Shown: one piece after another, positions 35,249 through 44,265 of the stretch | How positions within the stretch are numbered: position 1 is the first letter of the stretch | How the letters are laid out: every line of letters starts with the position of its first letter | Source: Kineosporia rhizophila | GTDB lineage: Bacteria > Actinomycetota > Actinomycetes > Actinomycetales > Kineosporiaceae | Assembly (NCBI RefSeq): GCF_021277265.1 | Contig: NZ_JAJSOH010000032.1 | Location: 1 to 64,000 of the forward strand | Length of the DNA stretch: 64,000 bases | Direction of reading: 5' to 3' | Made by a program: the position numbers and the translations under genes | The notes under the pieces: generated by a model | The model's database searches: none | Seen by the model: only the letters and a program-made list of their open reading frames with translations | What the model was told of the DNA's origin: nothing

Positions 35249-35800
35249 TCAGGCCTCAGCCTCGATGAATTCGTCGAAGTCCATGTTGGCCAGAGCAAGA
35301 TTGACGGCCATCGATTCGGCTTGGCTCGCTGAAACCCTGCCCACAAGTGGCGCTTCCCGCCCGTCCCAGGCCTCGTCATCCTCGAGTTCCTCGCCGTCAG
35401 GTTCGTCGTCGTCCTCCTCCGGATCGAGCAGTCGGTCGACGTCTACGGCCAGAAGCTGATGAGTCTCGGACGTCATCGCGATGGAGTCGGCCAGCAGCAC
35501 GACGCTGGGCCTTTCCTCGCCGGAGGGGACGGACAGGGCCGCGATCACTTCCTCCCAGCTCGCCCCGGCCCAGGCCGGATCGTCGACCACCAGAGGGTTG
35601 GGCGGGTCGGCTTCGGGGATATCCATCGGCCGGGCCAGTTCTTGCCGGATCGCGGCCCAGGCGTCCGGATGGTCGTAATCGGTGCGCACCACGAGGGCGT
35701 CGAACTCGCTGTGGTCACGCACGTCAATGGCGGGGCGGTCCAACAGAATCTCCTTCAGCAGCGAACGCTCCCATTCGGGCCAATTCTTACATCGCCACAT
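35249..35800 (-). CDS. DUF6924 protein, copy 1
   Basis: A 183-residue acidic protein of the DUF6924 type (FDALVVRTDYDHPDAWAAIRQE; LVVDDPAWAGASWEEV; VVLLADSIAMTSETHQLLAVD). The function is unknown; members occur in actinomycetes, often near mobile or conflict genes. A very acidic stretch (residues about 127-145) follows the domain. It converges on the replication-relaxation gene, the two stops lying seven bases apart. The copy at 36.5 kb is about 60% identical by eye. Confidence 0.75.
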   Translation of the reverse strand: MWRCKNWPEWERSLLKEILLDRPAIDVRDHSEFDALVVRTDYDHPDAWAAIRQELARPMDIPEADPPNPLVVDDPAWAGASWEEVIAALSVPSGEERPSVVLLADSIAMTSETHQLLAVDVDRLLDPEEDDDEPDGEELEDDEAWDGREAPLVGRVSASQAESMAVNLALANMDFDEFIEAEA

Positions 35801-36164
35801 CTTGGACTACTGCGCGGCACAGCTGACCGGTGACCCGGTGCCCATCCGGGCCCAGCACCGCCCTCTCCTGCACGATGCAGCAGCGTTGCGCGAGAAAAAC
35901 CTTTCGGTGCGCGGGATCTGCCCTCGAGATGCCCCTTGTGATCCCCCGTAGCGGATTGTTGGCGTCAACCGGGCCAACAGAAACCCACCAACGAGAACAT
36001 CGTTGGTTCGGAGACGCCCACCGCGCCAACCAAACCTCCCGTCAGCAGCCAGGACCAAAAATCCTGGGCAGGACCGGCGCCCAAGCCGAGCTGGGCACTG
36101 CCGGGCTGGGCGACGTCCATTTGCTGCCCTTCGAAGGCTCTAGACATCCCACGGTTCTAACGTG

Positions 36165-36275
36165 TCAAGCAGCCTGGTCCTGAGCGGTCTGATTGGCCCA
36201 GGCGACCGTCTCCTCGTAGCTGGTGTGGTGGCTTAGGCAGCCGTGCAGGATGCCGACGCGGCGGTTGCCCAGTGC
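36165..36275 (-). pseudogene. C-terminal scrap of an IS110-type transposase
   Basis: The minus strand reads ALGNRRVGILHGCLSHHT, then SYEETVAWANQTAQDQAA and a stop (TGA, 36165-36167). This is the ending of IS110-type transposases (AxGNRxVGILHGCL..H..YDE..AWA). Only 36 residues remain. The scrap ends exactly where duplication unit 2 begins. Confidence 0.6.
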
Positions 36276-36279
36276 GCTT

Positions 36280-36528
36280 AACCTGTCCTTCACCTGGAGC
36301 GACCTGCAGGTGTTCACCACCTATGAGCACCAGATAGCCGACCAGGAGCCGCTGGGACCGGCAGGAGCCGTCTGGTGGCGAGTGCCCCCACCCTGGCCCG
36401 GAAACACCCCGGGCACCGGCGAGCCCGCCGGGCCCGGCAGCGGGCCCCGGCTGACGCTGGCCCAGCTACCGGCCACCCGCGCGCTGCGCTGGTACCTCGA
36501 CCCAGGACCGCCCCGCCCTCAGAGGTAG
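36280..36528 (+). pseudogene. Duplicated 3' end of the replication-relaxation gene
   Basis: This frame repeats the last part of the replication-relaxation protein (LNLSFTWSDLQVFTT, then EHQIADQEPLGPAGAVWWRV) almost unchanged, without its start. It has lost a 20-residue piece near the end. It is a by-product of the segmental duplication and is unlikely to be expressed. Confidence 0.85.
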
Positions 36529-36535
36529 TGGGTGC

Positions 36536-37081
36536 TCAGGCCTCGGCCTCGATCAGTTCAAAGAAGTCCATGTTGGCCAAGGCAATATTGACAGCCATGG
36601 ATGCGGCCCGGGCCGCCGAAATCCTTCCGAAGTACGGAACTTCCTCCCAGTCCTCGTCCTCCTCGAGCTCGTCATCCTCAGGTTCCTCGTCCTCGTGCGG
36701 ATCGAGCAGCCGGCGGATGTCCACGGCCAGAAGTTGATGCGTGTCGGACGTCATCGCGATGGAGTCGGCCAGCAGCACGACGCTGGGTCCTTCCTCGCCG
36801 GCAGGGATGGCCAGGGCCTCGATCACGGCCTGCAACCCCGCGCCAGCCCAGACCGGATCGTCGACCAGCAACGGGATGGGCATATGGCCTTCGGCAGCAT
36901 CCGCCGGGACCAGCTCCTGCTGGATCGCGGCCCATGCCTGCGGACGGTCGTAGTCGGTGCGCACCACGACGAAGGCGTCGAACTCGCTGTGGTCAGTCAC
37001 ATCGATGGCGGGGCGGTCCACCAGGATCTCCTTCAGCAGAAAACATGACACATCGAGCCGGTACCTGCAGCGCCACATCAT
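36536..37081 (-). CDS. DUF6924 protein, copy 2
   Basis: A 181-residue paralogue of the protein encoded at 35249-35800, with the same plan: FDAFVVVRTDYDRPQAWAAI, LLVDDPVWAGAGLQAV, VVLLADSIAMTSDTHQLLAVD and an acidic stretch (about 128-145). Most changes are in surface-like positions, so both copies seem to have stayed under selection. It starts ATG-ATG. Confidence 0.72.
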   Translation of the reverse strand: MMWRCRYRLDVSCFLLKEILVDRPAIDVTDHSEFDAFVVVRTDYDRPQAWAAIQQELVPADAAEGHMPIPLLVDDPVWAGAGLQAVIEALAIPAGEEGPSVVLLADSIAMTSDTHQLLAVDIRRLLDPHEDEEPEDDELEEDEDWEEVPYFGRISAARAASMAVNIALANMDFFELIEAEA

Positions 37082-37511
37082 GGACTACTAGCCAGACCAA
37101 CGGAAACGGCTCTTTCTCCCGCCCTGACAGGCCAAGCAGATGGACCATCCGACCGGTCCGGGCCGGCTGATGCTCCTTGCCTCCGAAAAGCCTCTGGCTT
37201 CCCGGTAGTTGGCATGGGATCCGCGCTTGCGGTAGCACTTTCACCCCGCCGAGGCAGATCGTCGGCGTCAACCAGACCAACAGACTTTCCAACAGGAGGG
37301 GTTCGTTGGTCTGTGGAATCCCACCGAGTCAACGAAACCTCCTGTCAGGAGCCTCAACCAAGCATCCTGGCCAGGTCCGGCAACGGGCCGAGCAGGCGCT
37401 GGCGGACTGACGGACGTCCATTCGCTGTCTTTCGCAGTTTCTGGCCCCACGCCGCCCGGCCCGTCGCGACAGCTGCCCACTGATCCCCTTACCGAACCGA
37501 GAGGAACCACC

Positions 37512-38132
37512 GTGCACCTGACCAGTCTGACGCTCGATGCCCCCGGGCAGATGCTCGCCACCTACCTGGTGGCCGACGAGCCCCAGGCGTTCGCCACCCT
37601 GCGCGAGCGCTTTCCCCAGACGTCGGCGTCGGTGTCCGACGACGACCTGGTGCACGTCCTGAGCGAACACGGGGTGCGGGCGCAGATCCTGCGCCAAGAC
37701 GTCTCTGAGCTGATCGCTGCCCAGGCCGGCGCAGCAGCCGGCCGCAGCACCTACGGCGACCTGTTCCGCTACGACACCTACGTGTTCACTCCCGACGCCC
37801 GGCAGGGCCAGTTCATGCGCCCGGCCACCGCCCTGGAGGCGGCGTACTCGCGCAGTTGCGCCCGCCTGGATGGGGGCCTGGGCGTGTTCGGTGTCCACGC
37901 CGCTCCCACCGCAGACCGCGAACGCAGTCGCCCGGCCGGGCCGAACGCCTGGCGGCGCGCACGCGCTGCTTTCATCCACTACGGCACACCCGAGTGGGAC
38001 CAGGCGCTGCTGACCTCCAGCGTCCGGTACTACCGCGTGGATGCCATTCCCGCCGACGCCGACCTGCCGCCGGTGGAGCTCCCGTGCGCCGCTCCCGCGC
38101 CCGGTGACCCCGGTGACCCCGGCGACGACTGA
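37512..38132 (+). CDS. Hypothetical protein, 206 aa
   Basis: A 206-residue soluble protein with a GTG start after GAGGAACC. It has an alternating strand/helix first half (HLTSLTLDAPGQMLATYLVA; LRERFPQTSASVSDDDLVHVL) and a DPGDPGDD tail. No family is recognised. It stands between the duplication and the cell-wall hydrolase gene, on the same strand as the conjugation genes, and could be an accessory transfer protein. Confidence 0.6.
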   Translation: MHLTSLTLDAPGQMLATYLVADEPQAFATLRERFPQTSASVSDDDLVHVLSEHGVRAQILRQDVSELIAAQAGAAAGRSTYGDLFRYDTYVFTPDARQGQFMRPATALEAAYSRSCARLDGGLGVFGVHAAPTADRERSRPAGPNAWRRARAAFIHYGTPEWDQALLTSSVRYYRVDAIPADADLPPVELPCAAPAPGDPGDPGDD

Positions 38133-38334
38133 CTGACCTGACGGACTGGGCTCACGGCGCGGTTGCCTGCAGGCGATCCAGGGCAGGCAACCGCGCCGCA
38201 GCCCTGTCGACGCGCTCGCGCGGCGACCACCAGCCGGCGTCAGCACTCCTTCCGCCACCCGTCGTGAGGGCACCGCGGCGCCTGGGGCCATGTGACGCGG
38301 GGCGGACGGGTGTCTTTTCGATGGAAGGCCTCAG

Positions 38335-39486
38335 ATGGACGATCGCCCGCTGGTGCCGGCTCTCGCGGCGGCGGCCGCGCTCATGGTGGTGTCGCTGTTC
38401 CTGATGGCAGCGCTCGCCCAGAGCGCCCTCAGTTCGCTGCTGTCCGGGCCGGCCAGGCTTCTCGGCTCCGTGTTCAGCGAATCCTCGACCGACACCGGCT
38501 GCCTCGACGTGGCCGGGATCTGGGACGGGGCCAAGGACCTGGACGAGCTGGCCGCCCTGGTCGAGGTGTTCGACGAGGAACAGCGGGCCAACGCCGTCAC
38601 CGTCATCACCGCCGCCCGTCAGGTGGGCGCTCCACCTCGCGCCTGGGTGATCGCCGTGGCCACCGCGATCCAGGAATCGAGCCTGCGCAACGTCGGCCAC
38701 GGCGACACGGCCGGCCCGGACTCGCGGGGGCTGTTCCAGCAGCGCGCCGCGTGGGCGCCCGAAGGGCTGCGGATGGACCCGGCCGCGGCCACCGCCCTGT
38801 TCCTCACCGGCGGGCAGGGCGGTCAGCCCGGTCTGCTGGACGTGCCCGGCTGGCGGGACTCGGCCCTCATCACCCCGGCGCAGGCCGGCCGCGCCGCCCA
38901 GGCCGTCCAGCGCTCGGCCCATCCCGGCGCCTACGCCCAGCACATGGAGACCGCGCTGGTGTTCGTCATGGGATACGTGGCCGACACCGACCTGTCGAAG
39001 GCTCCACACGACCGGCTCGTGACCGCCACCTTCGCCGGGGCCGCGGCCCGTCCGTGGACCAGCGGCTCCTGCCGGCAGCAGGCCACCAACAGCACCGACA
39101 GCACCGAGGTGCGCCGGGCGCTGGACTTCGCACGCGAGCAGCTCGGGCTTCCCTACCAGTGGGGCGGTAACGGCCCCGACCGCGGGGACCGCGGATTCGA
39201 CTGCTCCGGCCTGACCGCAGCCGCCTACCGGGCCGCCGGGATCGCCCTGCCGCGCACCGCCCAGCTGCAGTACGAACACGGACCGCACGTACCCCTGGAC
39301 AGCCTGCAGCCCGGTGACCTGGTCTTCTTCGGCTCCAGCACCGCCGACGTCGACCACGTCGGCCTGTACCTGGGGGAGAACCAGATGATCGACGCCCCGC
39401 ACACCGGCGCGGTCGTCCGGATCGAGGACCACCGGTGGGACAACCTCCTCGGTGCCACCCGGCCCGCTGGTATGGGCGTCGGCTGA
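38335..39486 (+). CDS. Membrane-anchored lytic transglycosylase/NlpC-P60 peptidase
   Basis: A 383-residue cell-wall hydrolase. A membrane segment (about 8-35) anchors it; residues 90-230 resemble an SLT-type lysozyme-like domain with the likely catalytic Glu at 114 (IQESSLRN) and SRGLFQQR; residues 255-383 are an NlpC/P60 domain with C290 in FDCSGL and H341 in DVDHVGLYL. Such two-domain enzymes serve actinobacterial and Gram-positive type IV secretion by opening peptidoglycan for the channel (VirB1/CwlT role). The ATG at 38335 is used. Confidence 0.88.
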   Translation: MDDRPLVPALAAAAALMVVSLFLMAALAQSALSSLLSGPARLLGSVFSESSTDTGCLDVAGIWDGAKDLDELAALVEVFDEEQRANAVTVITAARQVGAPPRAWVIAVATAIQESSLRNVGHGDTAGPDSRGLFQQRAAWAPEGLRMDPAAATALFLTGGQGGQPGLLDVPGWRDSALITPAQAGRAAQAVQRSAHPGAYAQHMETALVFVMGYVADTDLSKAPHDRLVTATFAGAAARPWTSGSCRQQATNSTDSTEVRRALDFAREQLGLPYQWGGNGPDRGDRGFDCSGLTAAAYRAAGIALPRTAQLQYEHGPHVPLDSLQPGDLVFFGSSTADVDHVGLYLGENQMIDAPHTGAVVRIEDHRWDNLLGATRPAGMGVG

Positions 39487-39717
39487 GCGTTGCGGCCGGG
39501 TGGCCGCCGGCCCCGTCACCCACAACGGGCATGAGGAGTTCCCGCCAGTTCGACGCCCGGGGTGGGGCGGGCCAGGTGGTGGCGCCGTCGCCGTGGGGCC
39601 GCCCGGCGACGTCACCCGCCCGGCCGATCCAACACGTGGGCGGGCACCGATAAAGTCGCGGCGGGTCGCAGCACCACCCGGCACGGCGCCGCCGGAGAGC
39701 ATTCCCGGAGCAGCGCC

Positions 39718-40068
39718 ATGCCCAGTGTCCCGCGCATCCTGCGCGCCAACGCCGACCCCGACCCCCAGTTCTGTGACCCTGCCCCGGTGACCGTGCGCCT
39801 GTGGTGGCGTCACCTGGGCGTGGCCCGAGACTTCCAGGCCTGGGCCCTCACCGAGGACGGCCGGCCCTCCACCCTCATCTACTGGGCCCCGCAGGACCTC
39901 GAGCCGCGCAAGGACTGGGTGCGCACCATCGACGTGCGCCTCGACGGCGAACCCTGGCGCGGCCCGGACCGGCCCCTGGGCTTCGACTCGCCCTACCGGG
40001 TCGATGGGGGCGTCGAGCCCCGGCCACCGCACCCCGACTTCGGGCTCACCCCCGAGACCGGCGCCTGA
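39718..40068 (+). CDS. Small hypothetical protein, 116 aa
   Basis: A 116-residue protein with well-behaved composition: VTVRLWWRHLGVARDFQAWA, then LIYWAPQDLEPRKDWVRTIDVRLDGEPW, giving alternating strands. Start ATG at 39718 with CGGAGCAG upstream. I know no family. It follows the cell-wall hydrolase by 230 bases and may be part of the transfer operon. Confidence 0.55.
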   Translation: MPSVPRILRANADPDPQFCDPAPVTVRLWWRHLGVARDFQAWALTEDGRPSTLIYWAPQDLEPRKDWVRTIDVRLDGEPWRGPDRPLGFDSPYRVDGGVEPRPPHPDFGLTPETGA

Positions 40069-41021
40069 ACCCGTCCCTGCATCAATAGACACGGGCAGAC
40101 ACGGGGCGGTCGTCAGCAGCGGCTGCACCGTTCACTGCGGCTACCACCGGCACGCTCACACCGGGCACCGTAGCGATGCCTGCCTACGTGGGGGGCCGAT
40201 GGTGGGTTCTTGTTGCCCTGAGCAGGACCAACAGCACCAACGGGCGCCACCGGTGAGTTGTCCGCCCTGCGGGGGCGACCGATCCTGAAATCTCATTTAG
40301 CACAGCACCACCCACGCACGACCGGCTCCCCGGTTCACCCAGCGGACGTCCGGCCCGCCCACCCCCGCGGTCGGCACCGGAACATCCGCTCACGAACCGG
40401 CGCTCTGCGCCACCAGCTCCCTTCGCACGTCAACTCGCCCCACCTGCACGGCAGAACCGAGCGCACGTCGCACGCACCGGATGCCAGCATCTGCAGCCTC
40501 CGGGCCCAGCTCATCTGTTTGCCGACCCCAACGGCCCACCACATACGGCTGTTTCGCCGGCTGACCAACAGGCCAGTGCCCCAGGCCGCCCGCAGTCACG
40601 GGCTCCGGGCGATCGTCCACACGCCAGACGTGGCCACTGTTCACGACGCCCAAGGCGTTGCGAACCGGACGCCGCGATGCAGCACCCGTGCACGGATTGG
40701 CTACACGGCAGTGCTTCCGCTCGTGGCCTCAGCCAGGCACGGTGAACCTCTCACCGACGTCCGCACCGGCGCAGTTCAGTCGCCGCCACGGCATCCACAC
40801 ACGGGCGCCACTCTTGCCGGCACTTTCTGCTCGGCGCGCCTGACTGTTCTGGCCCACCCTGTCCGTCCTGCCTCTGCGGTCCCCCAAGCGGGGACACCGA
40901 CGGCAGCCCGGCCCACCTCACGAGCCACCAGCCCGAGGACTGTCCTCGCAGCCCGTTGCTCGTGCCCCGCTCACGTCCCGGCACCGCCGGCGGTTGAAAA
41001 CCATCCAACTGAAGGAGAACT
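40069..41021. other. Gap of 950 bp without a supported gene
   Basis: This gap holds two CAAC units nine bases apart (about 40212-40226). A frame across 40258-41025 is open but is very rich in Arg, His, Pro and Thr and overlaps the next gene, so I do not call it. The right end has AAGGAG serving the next start. The length and lack of coding signal make it a candidate for transfer or replication control sequence. Confidence 0.5.
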
Positions 41022-41726
41022 ATGAGCACAGCCATTCACATCCCGGCTGATCGCAGCCCCGCCAGCGCCTTGTCCTTCGACGGCGCAGCCCACCCGCGCC
41101 TGCCCGATCACGATGCCAGGAACGTCGTCAACCACTACCTGGGCAGCACGTTCGGTCTGGAGCGCCAGATGGCGGTGCTGCTGTACGACGACAGGGCCGC
41201 CGAGCGGGGCGAGCCGCGCAACCACACCGTCATGCAGCTGCTGCCGGACTCGTTCATCTCTGCCAGCGGCAGAAGGTCGATCCACGGCGGGGCCGTCATC
41301 GTCGGGTTCTGCGACGCACAGGGCCACTGGGCGTCAGCCCCGCTGGACCTGATCACCCAGCTGGTCCAGCACGAAAGGTTCTGGATCGAGGTACGGCCCT
41401 CGCCGCAGGATCCCTACGAACAGGTGGGACCCGTCTTCGGCGAGCGTGCGCTCGCCCTGGCCTACGCGGAGCACTGGCGCGCCCTCATCCGCAACCGCGG
41501 GATCCTGGGCGCCGAGGTCAGCGTGGCCGCCGAGGTCGGGGCGTGCCCGCCGCCACCGGCCAGGGACCAGCTGGTGGCCGATGTCGAGCGGGCCGTCGAC
41601 GGCTGGCACGAACGATTCAGCGCCAGAAGCGCCCTTCAGGTGCCGGCCGAGTCCGTTCCTGGCCAGTGTCCGCCCAGTGGGCCCGGCCCGTGGCCGCGGC
41701 TGCTCAACCGGCCGGCCAGCCGGTGA
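41022..41726 (+). CDS. DUF3846-like protein 1
   Basis: A 234-residue protein, paralogous to the next two. Shared pattern: an opening strand (TAIHIPAD), a variable region, GLERQMAVLLYDD, a residue-rich NHTVMQLLPDSF, GGAVIVGFCDAQG and a final strand (RFWIEVRPSP). This is the plan of DUF3846, small proteins common in phages and conjugative elements of actinomycetes. AAGGAG lies eight bases before the ATG. The tail (about 180-234) is variable. The function is unknown; an anti-restriction or regulatory role has been suggested for similar element-borne genes only by context. Confidence 0.65.
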   Translation: MSTAIHIPADRSPASALSFDGAAHPRLPDHDARNVVNHYLGSTFGLERQMAVLLYDDRAAERGEPRNHTVMQLLPDSFISASGRRSIHGGAVIVGFCDAQGHWASAPLDLITQLVQHERFWIEVRPSPQDPYEQVGPVFGERALALAYAEHWRALIRNRGILGAEVSVAAEVGACPPPPARDQLVADVERAVDGWHERFSARSALQVPAESVPGQCPPSGPGPWPRLLNRPASR

Positions 41727-41850
41727 GGTACTCGCCCACATCCAGGACACCGACGACGCCGGCAACACCGACAACACGGAAAACATCTCCGGCTCGGCGT
41801 CTTCGGCTGTTCCTGCCGCACCACCCCTGCCTCACGACACAAGGAGAAGC

Positions 41851-42558
41851 ATGACCAAAGCCATCGTCATCCCGGCCGGTCGCCAGCCAGCGGCCGTCGT
41901 GGACTTCGAACCTGGCTCCCGCCGCGGCCTGGCCGCGTTCATTAACGACAGGGCCGCCGCTGCGACGGTCGGCCTCAGCGCGTTCGGCCTCGACCGCCAG
42001 ATGGCGGTCCTGCTGTACGACGACGACGCGGCCAACCGTGGCGAGCTGCTCAACGGCACTGTCCTGGAGTTGCTGCCCGACTCCTTCATCGCTCCCAGCG
42101 GGCAGACCCTGATCTTCGGCAATGCCGTCATCGTCGGGTTCCGGGACGGGCGGGGTCTGTGGACGTCGGTGTCACCGGAGTTGGTCACGGAGCTGGTACG
42201 GGCCAACAGGTTCTGGGTCGAGGTTCGCCGCTGGCCGCAGGGCCCCGGCGAACAGGTCGGTCCGGTCTATGACAGCCGCAGCACGGCCATAGGCGCCCGG
42301 GACCGCTGGCGCAACGTGATCCTGGACCGCGGGATCGCAGGCGTCGAGGTCAGCGTGGCCGCTGAAGTCGGCCCCCGGCCCCTGCCCGCGGTGGACCTGA
42401 CGCGTATCGACATGCACCAGAGCATCGACGGCTGGCCTGAGCGTCCTCCCACCCGGACAGACCAGCACGTGCCGACGACGCCCGCTGCGCTCCAGCCGGC
42501 GCCCCGCCGCGTGCGCATGGCGCAGTTGCTGAACCGGCGTCTGCGCCGGCGGACCTGA
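41851..42558 (+). CDS. DUF3846-like protein 2
   Basis: A 235-residue paralogue of the previous protein: TKAIVIPAGRQP, FGLDRQMAVLLYDDDAANRG, VLELLPDSF, NAVIVGFRDGRG and FWVEVRRWPQGPGEQVGPVY match it closely. The pair therefore arose by duplication. AAGGAG lies five bases before the ATG at 41851. A terminator hairpin follows. Confidence 0.65.
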   Translation: MTKAIVIPAGRQPAAVVDFEPGSRRGLAAFINDRAAAATVGLSAFGLDRQMAVLLYDDDAANRGELLNGTVLELLPDSFIAPSGQTLIFGNAVIVGFRDGRGLWTSVSPELVTELVRANRFWVEVRRWPQGPGEQVGPVYDSRSTAIGARDRWRNVILDRGIAGVEVSVAAEVGPRPLPAVDLTRIDMHQSIDGWPERPPTRTDQHVPTTPAALQPAPRRVRMAQLLNRRLRRRT

Positions 42559-42572
42559 CCGTCCCTCACCTG

Positions 42573-42594
42573 AGACGCCCCGACCGGGGCGTCT
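42573..42594 (+). terminator. Rho-independent terminator
   Basis: A nine-base-pair perfect stem (42573-42581 with 42586-42594) with a GACC loop and a short T-run, 14 bases after a stop codon. Confidence 0.75.
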
Positions 42595-42629
42595 TTCCTC
42601 GTTCCAGCAACGCAACAGAAGGAGAGTCG

Positions 42630-43124
42630 ATGATCACCGTGATCGTCATTCCCGCCCGCCTGCAGGAACCGCTGCGGGCGCTCACGCTCGAGGACGACCG
42701 GCTGGGCGTGTACCAGGAACTGGTGCAAGGGCCGATCGAGGCCCTGGACCTGCGGAACCCGCCCGCCAGCTTCTTCGTCAACGAGGAGGCCAAGCTGCGC
42801 GGTATGGAGCTCAACGAGCGGGCCACGACCCTGGCGTGGGCCCACAACGAGCTCATGCGCGGCCAGGACGTCATCGCCGGGCCCGCCGTCCTGCACGGGC
42901 CGGTCGGCCCCGACGGCGAGTCCACCTCCGCCCCGGCCGAACTGATCGACCTGCTGCTGAACGCCCGGCGGTTCCAGGTCGAGGTCGCCCCCACCCTGGA
43001 GGGCCCGTTCCGGCTGGTCGTGCCCGAACACGGCGACTGGTTCGACGCCTACCAGCACGGCCTTCGCCTCAGCGGCCTGTCCGGGCCGGCCCGGCACATG
43101 CGCGTCGTCGCGGCCCACGCCTGA
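42630..43124 (+). CDS. DUF3846 protein 3
   Basis: A 164-residue protein that matches DUF3846 best of the three: ITVIVIPA, LVQGPIEALDL, ASFFVNEEAKLRGMELNERAT, and DVIAGPAVLHGP. AAGGAGAG lies just before the ATG. It is shorter than its two neighbours and lacks their C-terminal tails. It is separated from them by a terminator, so it may be expressed from its own promoter. Confidence 0.72.
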   Translation: MITVIVIPARLQEPLRALTLEDDRLGVYQELVQGPIEALDLRNPPASFFVNEEAKLRGMELNERATTLAWAHNELMRGQDVIAGPAVLHGPVGPDGESTSAPAELIDLLLNARRFQVEVAPTLEGPFRLVVPEHGDWFDAYQHGLRLSGLSGPARHMRVVAAHA

Positions 43125-43238
43125 AATCGGGCCCGCGATGTGCGGCCCCGGCACAGCCCTCCCGTCCCGTCCATACAACCCACCGAGGAAGGGGACAGCA
43201 CCGCACCGGTCCGATACGCCTGTTCAGAAAGGACACTC

Positions 43239-44123
43239 ATGAAAGCGAACCGCCCGCGCACTACTGCAGCCCAGCAGCTGCGCCCGTCCCATGCCGGCAG
43301 CGTCGCGCCCGTGCCGGGTACCGGTCGTCAGCGCGTGCACGCCCCGCGCCTGGGCACCCTGCTGTGGTTGTTGCTGGGCGCCGCAACGGCGTGGCAGGCA
43401 CTCGTCGGCACCCGGCTGCGTCAGTCGCTGCGACAGGCTGAAGCAGCGTGCCAGAGCGACCCGCTGACCGGCCTGCCCAACCGCCGGGCCCTGCACCAGG
43501 AACTGTCGGACCCCAGGTCGGGCCGCCCGCTCATGGTGGGGCTGGTGGACCTGGACAAGTTCAAGGACGTCAACGACACCTACGGGCACGCCTGCGGCGA
43601 CGCCCTTCTGGTGTCGGTGGCCCACCGCCTGGCCCAGGCCATGCACGGCTGCGGCATCGCCGCCCGCCTCGGCGGCGACGAGTTCGTCCTGGTCTGGCAC
43701 CACGTCCCCGGCGTCACCGGCGCCATGAGCCCCGGCCAGGTCACGCACGAGCAGGCCGCCGCCGAGGCCCAGCGGATCCTGATGCTGCTCAGCGCCCAGC
43801 CGGTCACCATCGACGGTGCGCATCTGCGGCCTGAGGCCAGCATCGGCGTAGCCATCATCGAACCGGGCGACGAGCAGCACCGGCACCGGTTCCTGCACGC
43901 CGCCGACGTGGCCATGTACGCGGCCAAACAGCACGGGCGCGAGGGACACACGCCGGTCCACGTCGAGACCGTCAAGAGCGCACACGGTCCCGAACGGCGG
44001 CGCGGATCCCGCGGCGCGCAGGAACCCGAACCCCAGGAACCGGTGCGCCCGCAGATGGCGCCGGTGAGGAGAGCACGCCCCGGGCGGCGCTTCTCGGTAC
44101 CCCGGCAGCGTAACCGCCGCTGA
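43239..44123 (+). CDS. GGDEF diguanylate cyclase with membrane anchor
   Basis: A 294-residue protein with one membrane segment (about 40-58) and a GGDEF domain (about 75-250). The active-site loop is intact (GGDEF at 145-149), as are DPLTGLPNRRAL and DLDKFKDVNDTYGH, so it should make cyclic di-GMP. No I-site RxxD is seen five residues before GGDEF. The C-terminal 45 residues are basic and disordered. The ATG at 43239 has AAAGGA upstream. Its place inside the accessory part of a conjugative element suggests that the element influences host c-di-GMP signalling. Confidence 0.87.
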   Translation: MKANRPRTTAAQQLRPSHAGSVAPVPGTGRQRVHAPRLGTLLWLLLGAATAWQALVGTRLRQSLRQAEAACQSDPLTGLPNRRALHQELSDPRSGRPLMVGLVDLDKFKDVNDTYGHACGDALLVSVAHRLAQAMHGCGIAARLGGDEFVLVWHHVPGVTGAMSPGQVTHEQAAAEAQRILMLLSAQPVTIDGAHLRPEASIGVAIIEPGDEQHRHRFLHAADVAMYAAKQHGREGHTPVHVETVKSAHGPERRRGSRGAQEPEPQEPVRPQMAPVRRARPGRRFSVPRQRNRR

Positions 44124-44265
44124 CGCGTACGCCCGGCCGTCGCCGGCCCGCAGTCGGCCACGTAGCCTGACCGCCGTACCAGCGCCACGCCCCGTGCCGG
44201 CGCGCCGCGGCTGACCTGAAACCGGTCAGCCCCGGCTGATCTAGCACCCACCCAGCACCCCATCG

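Larger units (their letters stand above)
34930..37430. repeat. Direct duplication, two units of about 1.2 kb
   Basis: Unit 1 (about 34930-36130) and unit 2 (about 36280-37430) share the same order: the 3' end of the replication-relaxation gene, a minus-strand DUF6924 gene, and a noncoding stretch with CAAC units (35955-36020 and 37256-37330). The 3' gene ends and the second noncoding stretch are very similar in DNA; the two DUF6924 proteins have diverged more. Unit 2 lacks about 60 bases before the stop codon. Confidence 0.85.

Noticed and set aside
40258..41025. 255-residue open frame in the large gap
   Set aside because: Very rich in Arg/His/Pro/Thr, no ribosome binding site, and overlaps the ATG of the next gene; no family pattern.
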